Shown in pieces: positions 53,644-61,949 of a stretch of 64,000 nt of DNA; positions within the stretch are counted from its first letter, which is position 1, and every line of letters begins with the position of its first letter. The notes beneath the pieces are model-generated. The model did not search any database and was not told the origin of the DNA. It worked only from the letters and a program-made list of their open reading frames with translations. The translations under genes were made by a program, and so were the position numbers. Source of the stretch: Actinobacillus sp. (GTDB taxonomy: Bacteria; Pseudomonadota; Gammaproteobacteria; Enterobacterales; Pasteurellaceae); the NCBI GenBank assembly GCA_020026055.1, contig JAHHRA010000004.1:10836-74835 (forward strand). Direction: 5' to 3'.

Positions 53644-54831
53644 TTAAAGGACTTGAGCAATAGCGTGAGCAATTGTGCCAATATTAGTGGGCGTGATGCC
53701 GGCGACGTTAATTCTGCCAGAACCTGCGATATAGATTGCAAATTCTTTTTTCAAGCGTGCGACTTGTTCTGGCGTTAGGCTACTGAAAGAGAACATACCG
53801 TTTTGAGCAGTGATAAAACTAAAGTCTTGGTTAACGCCATTTGCTTGGAGGCTTGTAACTAATTGGTTACGTATTTGTTTGATGCGTTCACGCATTACGA
53901 GTAATTCAGTTTCCCATTGTTGGCGTTTAGCGGTATCGGCGAGAATGAGGTTGACACAAGCAGCACCATGGAAAGGTGGATTAGAGTAGAGTGTGCGAAT
54001 AATACGTTTGATTTGGCTTTGTGCTTTTTGAGCAGAAGTTGCGTCTTTGGCGACGAGTGTGAAAGCTCCAACACGTTCATTGTAAAGCCCAAAGTTTTTA
54101 GAATAGGAACTTGCGACGAGAAGTTCAGCATGAGTGTCAACAAAAGTGCGTAAACCTTGAGCATCTTCGTCTAAGCCGTTAGCAAAACCTTGATAGGCAA
54201 GGTCAAAAAGCGGTAGCCAGCCTCGCGTGGCACTGAGCTTAGCGAGCTCTCGCCATTGAGCAGGTGTTGGATCAATGCCTGTTGGATTATGACAACAACC
54301 ATGGAGTAATACTAAATCACCATTATTAGCTTGGCTGAGATCAATTAGCATATTTTCCCAATCAAGTGTGTGACAATCGTGATTGTAATAACGATATTCG
54401 GCGATCTCAATGCCGACAGCTTGGAAGATAGCGAGGTGATTTGGCCAAGTTGGATTTGAAATCCACACTTTTTTAATGCCGATGAGACGTGCTAATTCTG
54501 CTGCAATGCGTAATGCACCAGTACCACCCAAGCTTTGACAAGTGACAGCACGCTTTGAACGGAGAATTTCGGCATCATTGCCGAATAATAAAGTTTGCGT
54601 AAAGGCACTGTAAGTTGCGATGCCGTCAATACTGAGATAATTTTTGTTTTGTTCAAGCTTAAGCAGTTCTGTTTCAGCTTGTTTGACGCAAGCGAACATT
54701 GGAATTTCACCTACAGCATTTTTGTAAACACCAATACTGAGATTAATTTTATGTGGACGTGGATCTGCTTTAAAGGCTTCGACTAGACCTAAAATTGGAT
54801 CGGCTGGAGCTTGAGAAATATGTGAAAACAT
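53644..54831 (-). CDS. aromatic/aspartate aminotransferase (PLP, class I)
   Basis: A PLP enzyme of 395 residues of the AspC/TyrB group: MFSHISQAPADPILGLVEAF, NLSIGVYKNAVGEIPMFACV, LLHGCCHNPTGIDPTP, and the PLP lysine in SYSKNFGLYNERVGAF. The C-terminal SGRINVAGITPTNIG carries the substrate-carboxylate Arg. Whether aspartate or aromatic substrates are preferred cannot be decided; the start resembles Haemophilus AspC. Monocistronic with its own nested terminator. Confidence 0.92.
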   Translation of the reverse strand: MFSHISQAPADPILGLVEAFKADPRPHKINLSIGVYKNAVGEIPMFACVKQAETELLKLEQNKNYLSIDGIATYSAFTQTLLFGNDAEILRSKRAVTCQSLGGTGALRIAAELARLIGIKKVWISNPTWPNHLAIFQAVGIEIAEYRYYNHDCHTLDWENMLIDLSQANNGDLVLLHGCCHNPTGIDPTPAQWRELAKLSATRGWLPLFDLAYQGFANGLDEDAQGLRTFVDTHAELLVASSYSKNFGLYNERVGAFTLVAKDATSAQKAQSQIKRIIRTLYSNPPFHGAACVNLILADTAKRQQWETELLVMRERIKQIRNQLVTSLQANGVNQDFSFITAQNGMFSFSSLTPEQVARLKKEFAIYIAGSGRINVAGITPTNIGTIAHAIAQVL

Positions 54832-54855
54832 TGCTGACCTCGCTTGATAAAATAT

Positions 54856-55242
54856 TTAACGGTGAATACTGTAAGTTAAATCTGTTGCTTCGTCACCTGT
54901 CATCCCTCGGAATCCCCAGCAATGAGCAGGTTGTTCTTTGATGGTGATTTCCACATCCATCGGGGCGATATTGAGTTTGTGTTCCAATTCACTAAACAGC
55001 ATTTTGATTAGACGTTTTTTAGTAAATTCAGTACGTCCTTGCATTAAGTTGATTTCAATCACAGTGAAATCATCCGTTCTACCATCGGGGTAATAAAAGT
55101 CTTCTCGTGCCAACCCGATGAAACGTATGGCGTGTTTTTTGGGTGGAATCCCTAATTCTAATGCTAAACAAGCAAATATAATTTCCATTAACTGTACTTT
55201 GCGTGGTTGGATTTTTTCTTTTAGTCCGTAAATAATAATCAT
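54856..55242 (-). CDS. tautomerase/MIF-fold protein (HI1388.1-like)
   Basis: A small protein of 128 residues related to the tautomerase-superfamily protein HI1388.1 of Haemophilus, as I recall that sequence: FYYPDGRTDDFTVIEINLMQ and VEITIKEQPAHCWGFRGMTG are highly similar. The catalytic Pro1 of classical tautomerases is absent (the protein begins MIIIYGLKEK), so the chemistry is probably different. Function unknown. It lies 25 bp upstream of the aminotransferase start on the same strand and may be co-transcribed with it, which hints at keto-acid metabolism. Confidence 0.8.
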   Translation of the reverse strand: MIIIYGLKEKIQPRKVQLMEIIFACLALELGIPPKKHAIRFIGLAREDFYYPDGRTDDFTVIEINLMQGRTEFTKKRLIKMLFSELEHKLNIAPMDVEITIKEQPAHCWGFRGMTGDEATDLTYSIHR

Positions 55243-55516
55243 TGTTTTAATCTTCAGTAAATTGTATGTCTTAACTATTGCATACCAAAATTTATCTTAA
55301 ACGAGTAAGGAAAATCTTGAGTAAGCAAGAAAAATTTTTACGATTTTTAAGGCGTGATCCGCTGGATTAAAACAAAAAAAAATGAAATTTAAAAGATTTT
55401 TTTAAACGAATGCTGTTTCTTTATGGAGGAATGAGCAAAAGAAGTAGATTTTTTTCTTTTTATACCTTGCGGTATAAAGAGAACAATAATTGTTAAATTT
55501 ATTTGAGGAAAATATA
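55243..55516. repeat. spacer with a repeat half-copy
   Basis: A half-copy of the dispersed repeat lies at about 55327-55358 (GAAAAATTTTTACGATTTTT then AAGGCGTGATCC). TATACCTTGCGGTATA at 55460-55475 is a perfect 6-bp-arm inverted repeat upstream of the decayed lipoprotein gene and could be an operator. Confidence 0.45.
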
Positions 55517-55911
55517 ATGAAAGTCCCAACTCCATTAAAATAGATGATGCTCACGTCTTCATCGCTTGTATCTTAGCTGGGTGTGTTCTACCACCACAAG
55601 CAGAAATGATGCATTTTTCTACCCCTGAGGAATGTAAGCTTGCTTGATAACATATGCAATATTTTATTAATACGGAAAGTAATATGAAATTGCAAATTGC
55701 GATCGATACTGTTTTGGATACTTATAATGAGATAAATCCTTACAGTCTTACACCATATGACGGAACTAAACATATTCAAGCTAGTAAGTTAGATGATAGA
55801 AATGGAGGTTGTACAGTTTCTCTTGAAGCTTCTGTAGTTGATTATGGTGGTTGGACAACAGATCAAGAAATGGCATCGAATTGGCTGAATTTTATGAAAA
55901 ATGCAAAATAA
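55517..55911 (+). pseudogene. decayed small lipoprotein gene
   Basis: GAGGAA and the ATG at 55517 start a frame that stops after eight codons. Shifting by one base gives a lipobox-like ACILAGC-VLPPQAEMMHFSTPEEC, interrupted by TGA TAA at 55645-55650. The same frame then continues from 55651 to 55911 through INTESNMKLQIAIDTVLDTY, NEINPYSLTPYDGTKHIQAS and GGWTTDQEMASNWLNFM, which looks like real coding sequence. So one frameshift and two adjacent stops break what was probably a lipoprotein of about 125 residues. The last 85 codons still form an open frame from ATG 55654 but without a signal or ribosome-binding site. Family unknown to me. Confidence 0.55.
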
Positions 55912-55932
55912 ATTTCAGTTTTCTATCGCAAA

Positions 55933-55963
55933 ACAAAACCCGATCCATTAGATCGGGTTTTGT
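55933..55963. terminator. bidirectional terminator downstream of lpdA
   Basis: ACAAAACCCGATC-CATTA-GATCGGGTTTTGT, between the decayed lipoprotein gene and the convergent lpdA. Confidence 0.85.
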
Positions 55964-55972
55964 GTTTAAGGG

Positions 55973-57400
55973 TTATTTCTTCTTCGCTTTAGGATTTGGT
56001 AAATCTGTAATTGAGCCTTCAAAGATTTCGGCTGCCATACCGACGGACTCGTAAAGGGTGGGGTGAGCGTGGATAGTGAGAGCGAGGTCTTCTGCATCAC
56101 AACCCATTTCAATAGCTAAGCCAATTTCGCCGAGTAATTCGCCGCCATTAACACCGACAATAGCCCCACCGATAATACGGTGACTATCTTTGTCAAAGAT
56201 GAGTTTAGTCATACCTTCTGAACAATCAGAGGCGATAGCACGCCCTGAAGCTGCCCAAGGGAATTTTGCTACTTCGTAGTTAATGTTTTCGGCTTTACAT
56301 TCTTTTTCCGTTTTGCCGACCCATGCCACTTCTGGTTCAGTGTAAGCGATAGATGGAATGACTTTCGGGTCGAAGAAATGTTTTAATCCTGAAATCACTT
56401 CAGCTGCAACATGTCCTTCATGGACACCTTTGTGAGCCAGCATTGGTTGACCGACGATATCACCAACTGCAAAAATGTGCGGCACGTTAGTTCGCATTTG
56501 GTTATCCGTTGCGATGAAACCACGATCATCAACGTTTATACCCGCTTTTTCGGCAGAAATGAGCTTGCCGTTTGGTGTGCGTCCAATAGCAACGAGGACA
56601 GCGTCATAAACTTTAGTTTCGATAGTATTATCGCCCCATTGTTTTTCCATTGAAACGTGAATACCATCATCTTTGGCTTCAACAGCAGTGACTTTGGTTT
56701 GCAACATTAAAGTAAATTTGTTTTGAACTTGCTTAGTGTAAAGTGCGACTACATCTTTATCAGCAGCAGGAATGATTTGATCAAACATTTCAACAACATC
56801 AATTTGTGAGCCGAGAGCGTGGTAGACTGTTCCCATTTCTAAGCCGATAATGCCACCGCCCATAATAAGTAATTTTTGAGGCACTTCTTTTAAGCACAAA
56901 GCATCAGTGGAATCCCAAATGCGAGGGTCTTCGTGCGGAATAAATGGCAACTGAATTGGGCGTGAACCCGCAGCGATAATAGCATTATCAAAGTTAATTT
57001 TAGTTTCACCCTCAGTACTAGTGACGATCATTGAATTTGGGCTGTCAAAGTTGCCATAACCATTGATAATACTTACTTTACGTCCTTTCGCCATACCTGC
57101 TAACCCTGTTGTTAGCTGGCTGATGACTTTTTCTTTCCAAAGACGAATTTTAGTTAAATCAGTAGTAGGTTCGCCGAAAATAATGCCGTGTTGCGCCAAA
57201 GATTTGGCTTCGTCAATTACTTTGGCAACGTGCAACAAGGCTTTGGATGGAATACATCCTACATTTAAACAAACCCCACCAAGAGTTGAGAAACGTTCTA
57301 CTATCACAGTTTCTAAACCGAGATCGGCACAGCGGAAAGCGGCTGAATAACCAGCAGGACCACCACCTAGTACGACAACTTGAGTTTTTATTTCTTTCAT
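55973..57400 (-). CDS. lpdA: dihydrolipoyl dehydrogenase (E3)
   Basis: The FAD disulfide oxidoreductase of 475 residues that reoxidises lipoyl groups of the pyruvate dehydrogenase complex and transfers electrons to NAD. FAD motif VVVLGGGPAGYSAAFRCADL, redox disulfide GGVCLNVGCIPSKALL, NAD motif LIMGGGIIGLEMGTVY, and the C-terminal His-Glu dyad in TIHAHPTLYESVG. Third gene of aceE-aceF-lpdA, 19 bp after aceF. Confidence 0.97.
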   Translation of the reverse strand: MKEIKTQVVVLGGGPAGYSAAFRCADLGLETVIVERFSTLGGVCLNVGCIPSKALLHVAKVIDEAKSLAQHGIIFGEPTTDLTKIRLWKEKVISQLTTGLAGMAKGRKVSIINGYGNFDSPNSMIVTSTEGETKINFDNAIIAAGSRPIQLPFIPHEDPRIWDSTDALCLKEVPQKLLIMGGGIIGLEMGTVYHALGSQIDVVEMFDQIIPAADKDVVALYTKQVQNKFTLMLQTKVTAVEAKDDGIHVSMEKQWGDNTIETKVYDAVLVAIGRTPNGKLISAEKAGINVDDRGFIATDNQMRTNVPHIFAVGDIVGQPMLAHKGVHEGHVAAEVISGLKHFFDPKVIPSIAYTEPEVAWVGKTEKECKAENINYEVAKFPWAASGRAIASDCSEGMTKLIFDKDSHRIIGGAIVGVNGGELLGEIGLAIEMGCDAEDLALTIHAHPTLYESVGMAAEIFEGSITDLPNPKAKKK

Positions 57401-57419
57401 TTTTTACCTCTCAATTTAA

Positions 57420-58994
57420 TTACATCGCTAAACGGCGTAAATCGGCAAGCACTTGGCTTAAGAAAGTGATGAAACGTGCACCATCTGCTCCGTCGATTAC
57501 ACGATGATCGTAAGAAAGTGATAATGGTAACATTAAACGAGGTTCAAATTCTTTACCGTTCCACACTGGTTCAAAATCAGATTTAGAAACACCTAGGATT
57601 GCAACTTCAGGGGCGTTTACGATAGGAGTGAATTGTGTACCACCAATACCACCAAGGCTGGAAATTGTGAAACAACCACCTTGCATATCAGCAGCAGTTA
57701 ATTTTCCCGCACGGGCTTTTTGCGAGACTTCCATCAATTCACGCGAAAGTTCAAGCACGCCTTTTTTATTGACATCTTTGAAAACTGGCACGACCAAACC
57801 GTTTGGCGTATCAACAGCTACGCCAATATTGACATATTTTTTCAAAATTACGCTTTCGCCATCTTCACTTAACGAACTATTGAAGAGTGGGAATTGTTCA
57901 AGGGCTTTTGCCGCCGCTTTCATAATGAAAACTAACGGTGTGATTTTGAGATCTTGTTTTTTCTTAGCGAGCAAAGCGTTCTGTTCTTTACGGAAAGCTT
58001 CAAGGCTGGTGATATCAGCTTTATCCCATTGCGTTACGTGCGGAATCATCACCCAATTACGATGAAGATTGGCACCGGAAATTTTCTTGATTCGAGATAA
58101 AGCTTGCACTTCAGTTTCGCCAAATTTGTTGAAGTCGACTTTTGGCCAAGGTAATAAACCTAAGCCTGAGCCATTCGTACTTGCATTTGCAACTGAACCG
58201 CTTTCTACTGCTTTAATTGCAGCTTTCACATAAGCTTGAACGTCTTCTTTTAGAATCCGACCTTTACGCCCAGTCCCTTTTACTTTATCAAGATTTACGC
58301 CAAATTCGCGTGCTAACCGACGAACGACGGGTGTCGCATGGGTGAAAGCTTGAGCCGCTTCCACGTTAGTGTTGTTGGCGACAACTGCACTTGAAGCTGG
58401 CACTGCTGCGGGCGTTGGTGCAGGTGCTGAAGCCGCACTTACGGCAGGTTGAGCAGGGCAAACATCAGCGACTTCAAAACGCATGATTAAAGATCCTGTT
58501 TTGACCTTATCACCGACTTTAATTACGATTTCTTTCACGATACCTGCTTGAGGAGCTGGCACTTCCATTGAAGCTTTATCGCCCTCAACAGTGATCAACG
58601 ATTGTTCTTCAGTGACGTTGTCACCAATTTTAACCATAATTTCAGTGACATTCACTTCATCGCCACCGATATCTGGTACATGAATATCGACTACGGTGCT
58701 GGTTATTGGTGCCGCTGGTGTAGTTTGAATGGGTTCAGCGGCTGGAGTAACAGGTTCTGCGGTCGTATTTCCCAACATTAACATCGGGCTACCTGTTGAC
58801 ACTTTATCACCAACTTTCACGAGAATTTCTTTTACCAGCCCAGCTTCGGGAGCGGGAACTTCCATCGATGCTTTATCGCCTTCAACATTAATGATTGATT
58901 GATCGGCTGCAATGACATCGCCTACTTTAACCATCACTTCAGTAACAGTGACTTCATCACCACCAATATCGGGAATATTGATTTGTTTTGCCAT
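57420..58994 (-). CDS. aceF: pyruvate dehydrogenase dihydrolipoyl acetyltransferase (E2)
   Basis: The E2 core of the pyruvate dehydrogenase complex, 524 residues. Two N-terminal lipoyl domains, each with the lipoylated Lys in GDKASMEVPAP (near residues 40 and 145), linked by Ala/Pro-rich segments; a peripheral-subunit binding domain (TPVVRRLAREFGVNLDKVKG); and the catalytic domain ending with HRVIDGADGARF. E. coli has three lipoyl domains. The frame extends to 59033, but MAKQINIPDIGG at 58994 with AAGGAAAAG is the true start. LplA at 12428 would supply lipoate. Confidence 0.96.
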   Translation of the reverse strand: MAKQINIPDIGGDEVTVTEVMVKVGDVIAADQSIINVEGDKASMEVPAPEAGLVKEILVKVGDKVSTGSPMLMLGNTTAEPVTPAAEPIQTTPAAPITSTVVDIHVPDIGGDEVNVTEIMVKIGDNVTEEQSLITVEGDKASMEVPAPQAGIVKEIVIKVGDKVKTGSLIMRFEVADVCPAQPAVSAASAPAPTPAAVPASSAVVANNTNVEAAQAFTHATPVVRRLAREFGVNLDKVKGTGRKGRILKEDVQAYVKAAIKAVESGSVANASTNGSGLGLLPWPKVDFNKFGETEVQALSRIKKISGANLHRNWVMIPHVTQWDKADITSLEAFRKEQNALLAKKKQDLKITPLVFIMKAAAKALEQFPLFNSSLSEDGESVILKKYVNIGVAVDTPNGLVVPVFKDVNKKGVLELSRELMEVSQKARAGKLTAADMQGGCFTISSLGGIGGTQFTPIVNAPEVAILGVSKSDFEPVWNGKEFEPRLMLPLSLSYDHRVIDGADGARFITFLSQVLADLRRLAM

Positions 58995-59032
58995 ATTCTT
59001 TTCCTTAGTTTTATCAAGCGGGTTTTGACTCA

Positions 59033-59080
59033 ATCACGCCCGCAAATTCGGGGAAAATTTTCTGAATTTGCGGGCGTTTA
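59033..59080. repeat. full palindromic repeat between aceE and aceF
   Basis: ATCACGCCCGCAAATTCGGG, GAAAATTTTC, TGAATTTGCGGGCGTTT: a complete copy in the 110-bp gap between aceE and aceF. Within an operon it may cause partial termination or protect the upstream mRNA, changing E1:E2 ratio. Confidence 0.65.
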
Positions 59081-59104
59081 GACCCACTTTGGAGTTAAAC
59101 GAGA

Positions 59105-61771
59105 TTATGCGTAAAGTGGATTAATGCGATCGGCATCAATGCCATATTTTGCGATTGTTTGAGAAACAACTTGCGAGTCAATTACCCCTTCTTTGGCAAG
59201 CGCAGAAAGGGCAGCGATAACAATGTGCTGTGCATTCACTTCAAAGTGTTCCCGTAAATTTTCGCGACTATCTGAACGACCGAAACCATCTGTTCCTAAA
59301 ACGCTGTAATTTGTTGTTGGAACAAAGGCACGAATTTGTTCAGCGAAAAGTTTTACATAATCTGTCGCCGCAATAGCAGGCGCGTTGTTCATGATTTGAG
59401 CAATGTGTGAAAGACGTGGTTTTTCTGTTGGGTGAAGTCTGTTCCAACGGGCAACGCTTTCGCCATCGCGAGCAAGTTCAGTAAAGGAGGTCGCACTATA
59501 AACGTCTGCGCTGATGCCGAAATCTTTTGCCAAAATTTGAGCGGCTTTGCGAACGTGGCGAAGGACAGAACCTGAACCTAGCAATTGCACTTTGCCCATT
59601 TCTTTGCCCTGTGCAGAAACGGTTTCAAATTTATATAGCCCTTTACGAATACCTTCCTCAGCACCCTTTGGCATTGCTGGTTGGTCGTAAGTTTCGTTGA
59701 GTGTCGTGATGTAATAGAAAACATCTTCTTGATCTTCACCGTACATACGGCGGATACCATCTTGAATGATTACTGGAACTTCAAAAGCGAAGGCTGGATC
59801 GTAAGATACGCAGTTTGGAATGATAGAGGCTTGAATATGGCTTTGACCATCTTGGTGTTGTAAGCCTTCACCATTCAAAGTGGTTCGACCAGAAGTACCA
59901 CCGATCATAAAGCCACGAGCGAGTTGGTCGCCAGCGAGCCACATAAGATCGCCAATGCGTTGGAAACCGAACATAGAGTAGTAAGTGAAGAATGGAATCA
60001 TTGGTACATCGTTGACGGAATAAGAAGTCGCCGCTGCGATCCAAGAGGCGGTCGCCCCTTGTTCGTTGATTCCTTCTTGCAACACTTGACCATCAGTGGC
60101 TTCACGATAGTAGGCAACTTGATCGCGATCTTGTGGTACATAATTTTGACCGTGTGGATTATATATTCCCACTTGACGGAATAATCCTTCCATTCCAAAG
60201 GTACGTGCTTCATCAGCGATAATTGGCACGATATGTTTACCTAAACTTTGTTTTTTCAAAAGAATATTTAAAGTACGGACAAATGCCATTGTAGTTGAAA
60301 TTGGACGTGCTTGTGCTTCAAATAGAGCGGAAAATTCTACTAACTCAGGTAGTTCTAACTTTTGTGTAAAGCGTGGTAAACGACTTGGCACGTAGCCGTG
60401 GAGCTCTGTACGGCGAGCTTGTAAATATTGGTATTCTTCAGAATCTTTATTAAATTGGATATAGGGGAGTTTTTCAACTTCTTCGTCGGTGAGCTTGATA
60501 TCAAAGAAATCACGGATATGCTTAACACCGTCTAAGCTTAATTTTTTAACTTGGTGAGCGATATTGCGACCCTCAGCCTCTGCACCCATACCATAACCTT
60601 TAACTGTATGCATTAGGATCACACAAGGTTGGTTTTTTGTCGCTTTAGCTGCTTGATAAGCCGCGAATACTTTAATTGGATCATGCCCACCACGTGTTAG
60701 TTTTGAAAGCTCTTCATCAGTCATGTCAGCCACAAGTGCGGCAGTTTCTGGGTAGCGACCAAAGAAGTGTTCACGCATATAGGCACCGTCTTTGGATGAA
60801 ATGGTTTGGTAATCGCCATCGACAACTTCCATCATTAATTGCATCAACTTGCCACTGCTGTCTTTTGTTAACAAAGCATCCCATTTGCTACTCCAAAGCA
60901 CCTTGATGACTTTCCAGCCTGCACCAGTGAAATTGCCTTCAAGTTCTTGCACAATTTTGCTATTTCCTGTTACGGGGCCATCCAAACGTTGCAGATTACA
61001 GTTGATGACGAAAATGAGGTTATCTAATTTTTCACGAGCGGCAAAGGCTAATGCACCACGAGATTCGACTTCGTCCATTTCACCATCACCTAAGTAAGCG
61101 TAGACAGTTTGCTCGCTAGTATCTTTTAACCCGCGGTTGTGTAAATATTTTAAGAAGCGAGCTTGATAAATAGCATTCAATGGTCCAAGACCCATTGAAA
61201 CAGTTGAAAATTGCCAGAATTCAGGCATTAGTTTTGGGTGTGGGTAAGAAGAAATCCCTTTGCCGTCGACTTCTTGACGGAAATTATCCATTTGTTCCTG
61301 TGTTAAACGTCCTTCTAAAAAGGCACGAGCATACATACCTGGGGAAGCATGTCCTTGGAAATAGACTAAATCGCCACCGTCTTTTTCATTGCGTGCACGG
61401 AAAATATGATTATAAGCTACTTCATAAAAAGTCGCTTCAGCTTGATAAGTGGAGATATGTCCGCCGAGTTCTAAATCTTTCTTAGAAGCACGGAGTACCA
61501 TCATTACAGCATTCCAACGAATTGCCGCACGGATACGTTTTTCTAAGTCAAGGTTGCCTGGATACTGTGGTTGTTCTGAAACAGAAATGGTATTGATGTA
61601 ATCAGTGGTGAGACCAGAAGGGAGAGAAACTGCTTGTGAGCGAGCACGTTGCATAAGTTGTTCAATAATATATTGTGCTCTTTCTGTACCTTCCTCACGA
61701 ATCACTGAATCAATAGCTAATAACCAATCTTGAGTTTCGATTGGATCTACGTCGTGGAATTTGTCGGACAT
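59105..61771 (-). CDS. aceE: pyruvate dehydrogenase E1 component
   Basis: The thiamine-diphosphate-dependent homodimeric E1 of 888 residues that decarboxylates pyruvate. Strong identity to E. coli AceE throughout: DVDPIETQDWLLAIDSVIRE, the ThDP motif GDGEMDEVESRG...NLIFVINCN, and GTDGFGRSDSRENLREHFEV near the end. Of two in-frame ATGs, 61771 is preferred: AAAGGA abuts the ATG at 61777 but is correctly spaced for 61771, which also matches the family start MSDKF. No pdhR upstream; a divergent dapE and an inverted repeat occupy the gap. Confidence 0.97.
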   Translation of the reverse strand: MSDKFHDVDPIETQDWLLAIDSVIREEGTERAQYIIEQLMQRARSQAVSLPSGLTTDYINTISVSEQPQYPGNLDLEKRIRAAIRWNAVMMVLRASKKDLELGGHISTYQAEATFYEVAYNHIFRARNEKDGGDLVYFQGHASPGMYARAFLEGRLTQEQMDNFRQEVDGKGISSYPHPKLMPEFWQFSTVSMGLGPLNAIYQARFLKYLHNRGLKDTSEQTVYAYLGDGEMDEVESRGALAFAAREKLDNLIFVINCNLQRLDGPVTGNSKIVQELEGNFTGAGWKVIKVLWSSKWDALLTKDSSGKLMQLMMEVVDGDYQTISSKDGAYMREHFFGRYPETAALVADMTDEELSKLTRGGHDPIKVFAAYQAAKATKNQPCVILMHTVKGYGMGAEAEGRNIAHQVKKLSLDGVKHIRDFFDIKLTDEEVEKLPYIQFNKDSEEYQYLQARRTELHGYVPSRLPRFTQKLELPELVEFSALFEAQARPISTTMAFVRTLNILLKKQSLGKHIVPIIADEARTFGMEGLFRQVGIYNPHGQNYVPQDRDQVAYYREATDGQVLQEGINEQGATASWIAAATSYSVNDVPMIPFFTYYSMFGFQRIGDLMWLAGDQLARGFMIGGTSGRTTLNGEGLQHQDGQSHIQASIIPNCVSYDPAFAFEVPVIIQDGIRRMYGEDQEDVFYYITTLNETYDQPAMPKGAEEGIRKGLYKFETVSAQGKEMGKVQLLGSGSVLRHVRKAAQILAKDFGISADVYSATSFTELARDGESVARWNRLHPTEKPRLSHIAQIMNNAPAIAATDYVKLFAEQIRAFVPTTNYSVLGTDGFGRSDSRENLREHFEVNAQHIVIAALSALAKEGVIDSQVVSQTIAKYGIDADRINPLYA

Positions 61772-61886
61772 AGGCATTCCTTTGTTAATAAAAAGTTAAA
61801 AACAGGCTAAATTTAAAGCTAAATTGAGCCACAAATCCAATTAATTATCATTTAAAAGTAGGTAAATGTAAATTAAAAGTTAATTA

Positions 61887-61903
61887 TTGCTCTGATTGAG
61901 CAA
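61887..61903. promoter_or_regulatory. inverted repeat in the aceE/dapE divergent gap
   Basis: TTGCTC-TGATT-GAGCAA, a perfect 6-bp-arm dyad 47-63 bp before dapE and 116-132 bp before aceE. It does not match the PdhR operator (ATTGGT...ACCAAT). Candidate operator for an unidentified regulator. Confidence 0.4.
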
Positions 61904-61949
61904 ATGAATATATTATGCATTTAAATTTAAATAAATATGGGAAAGCACA

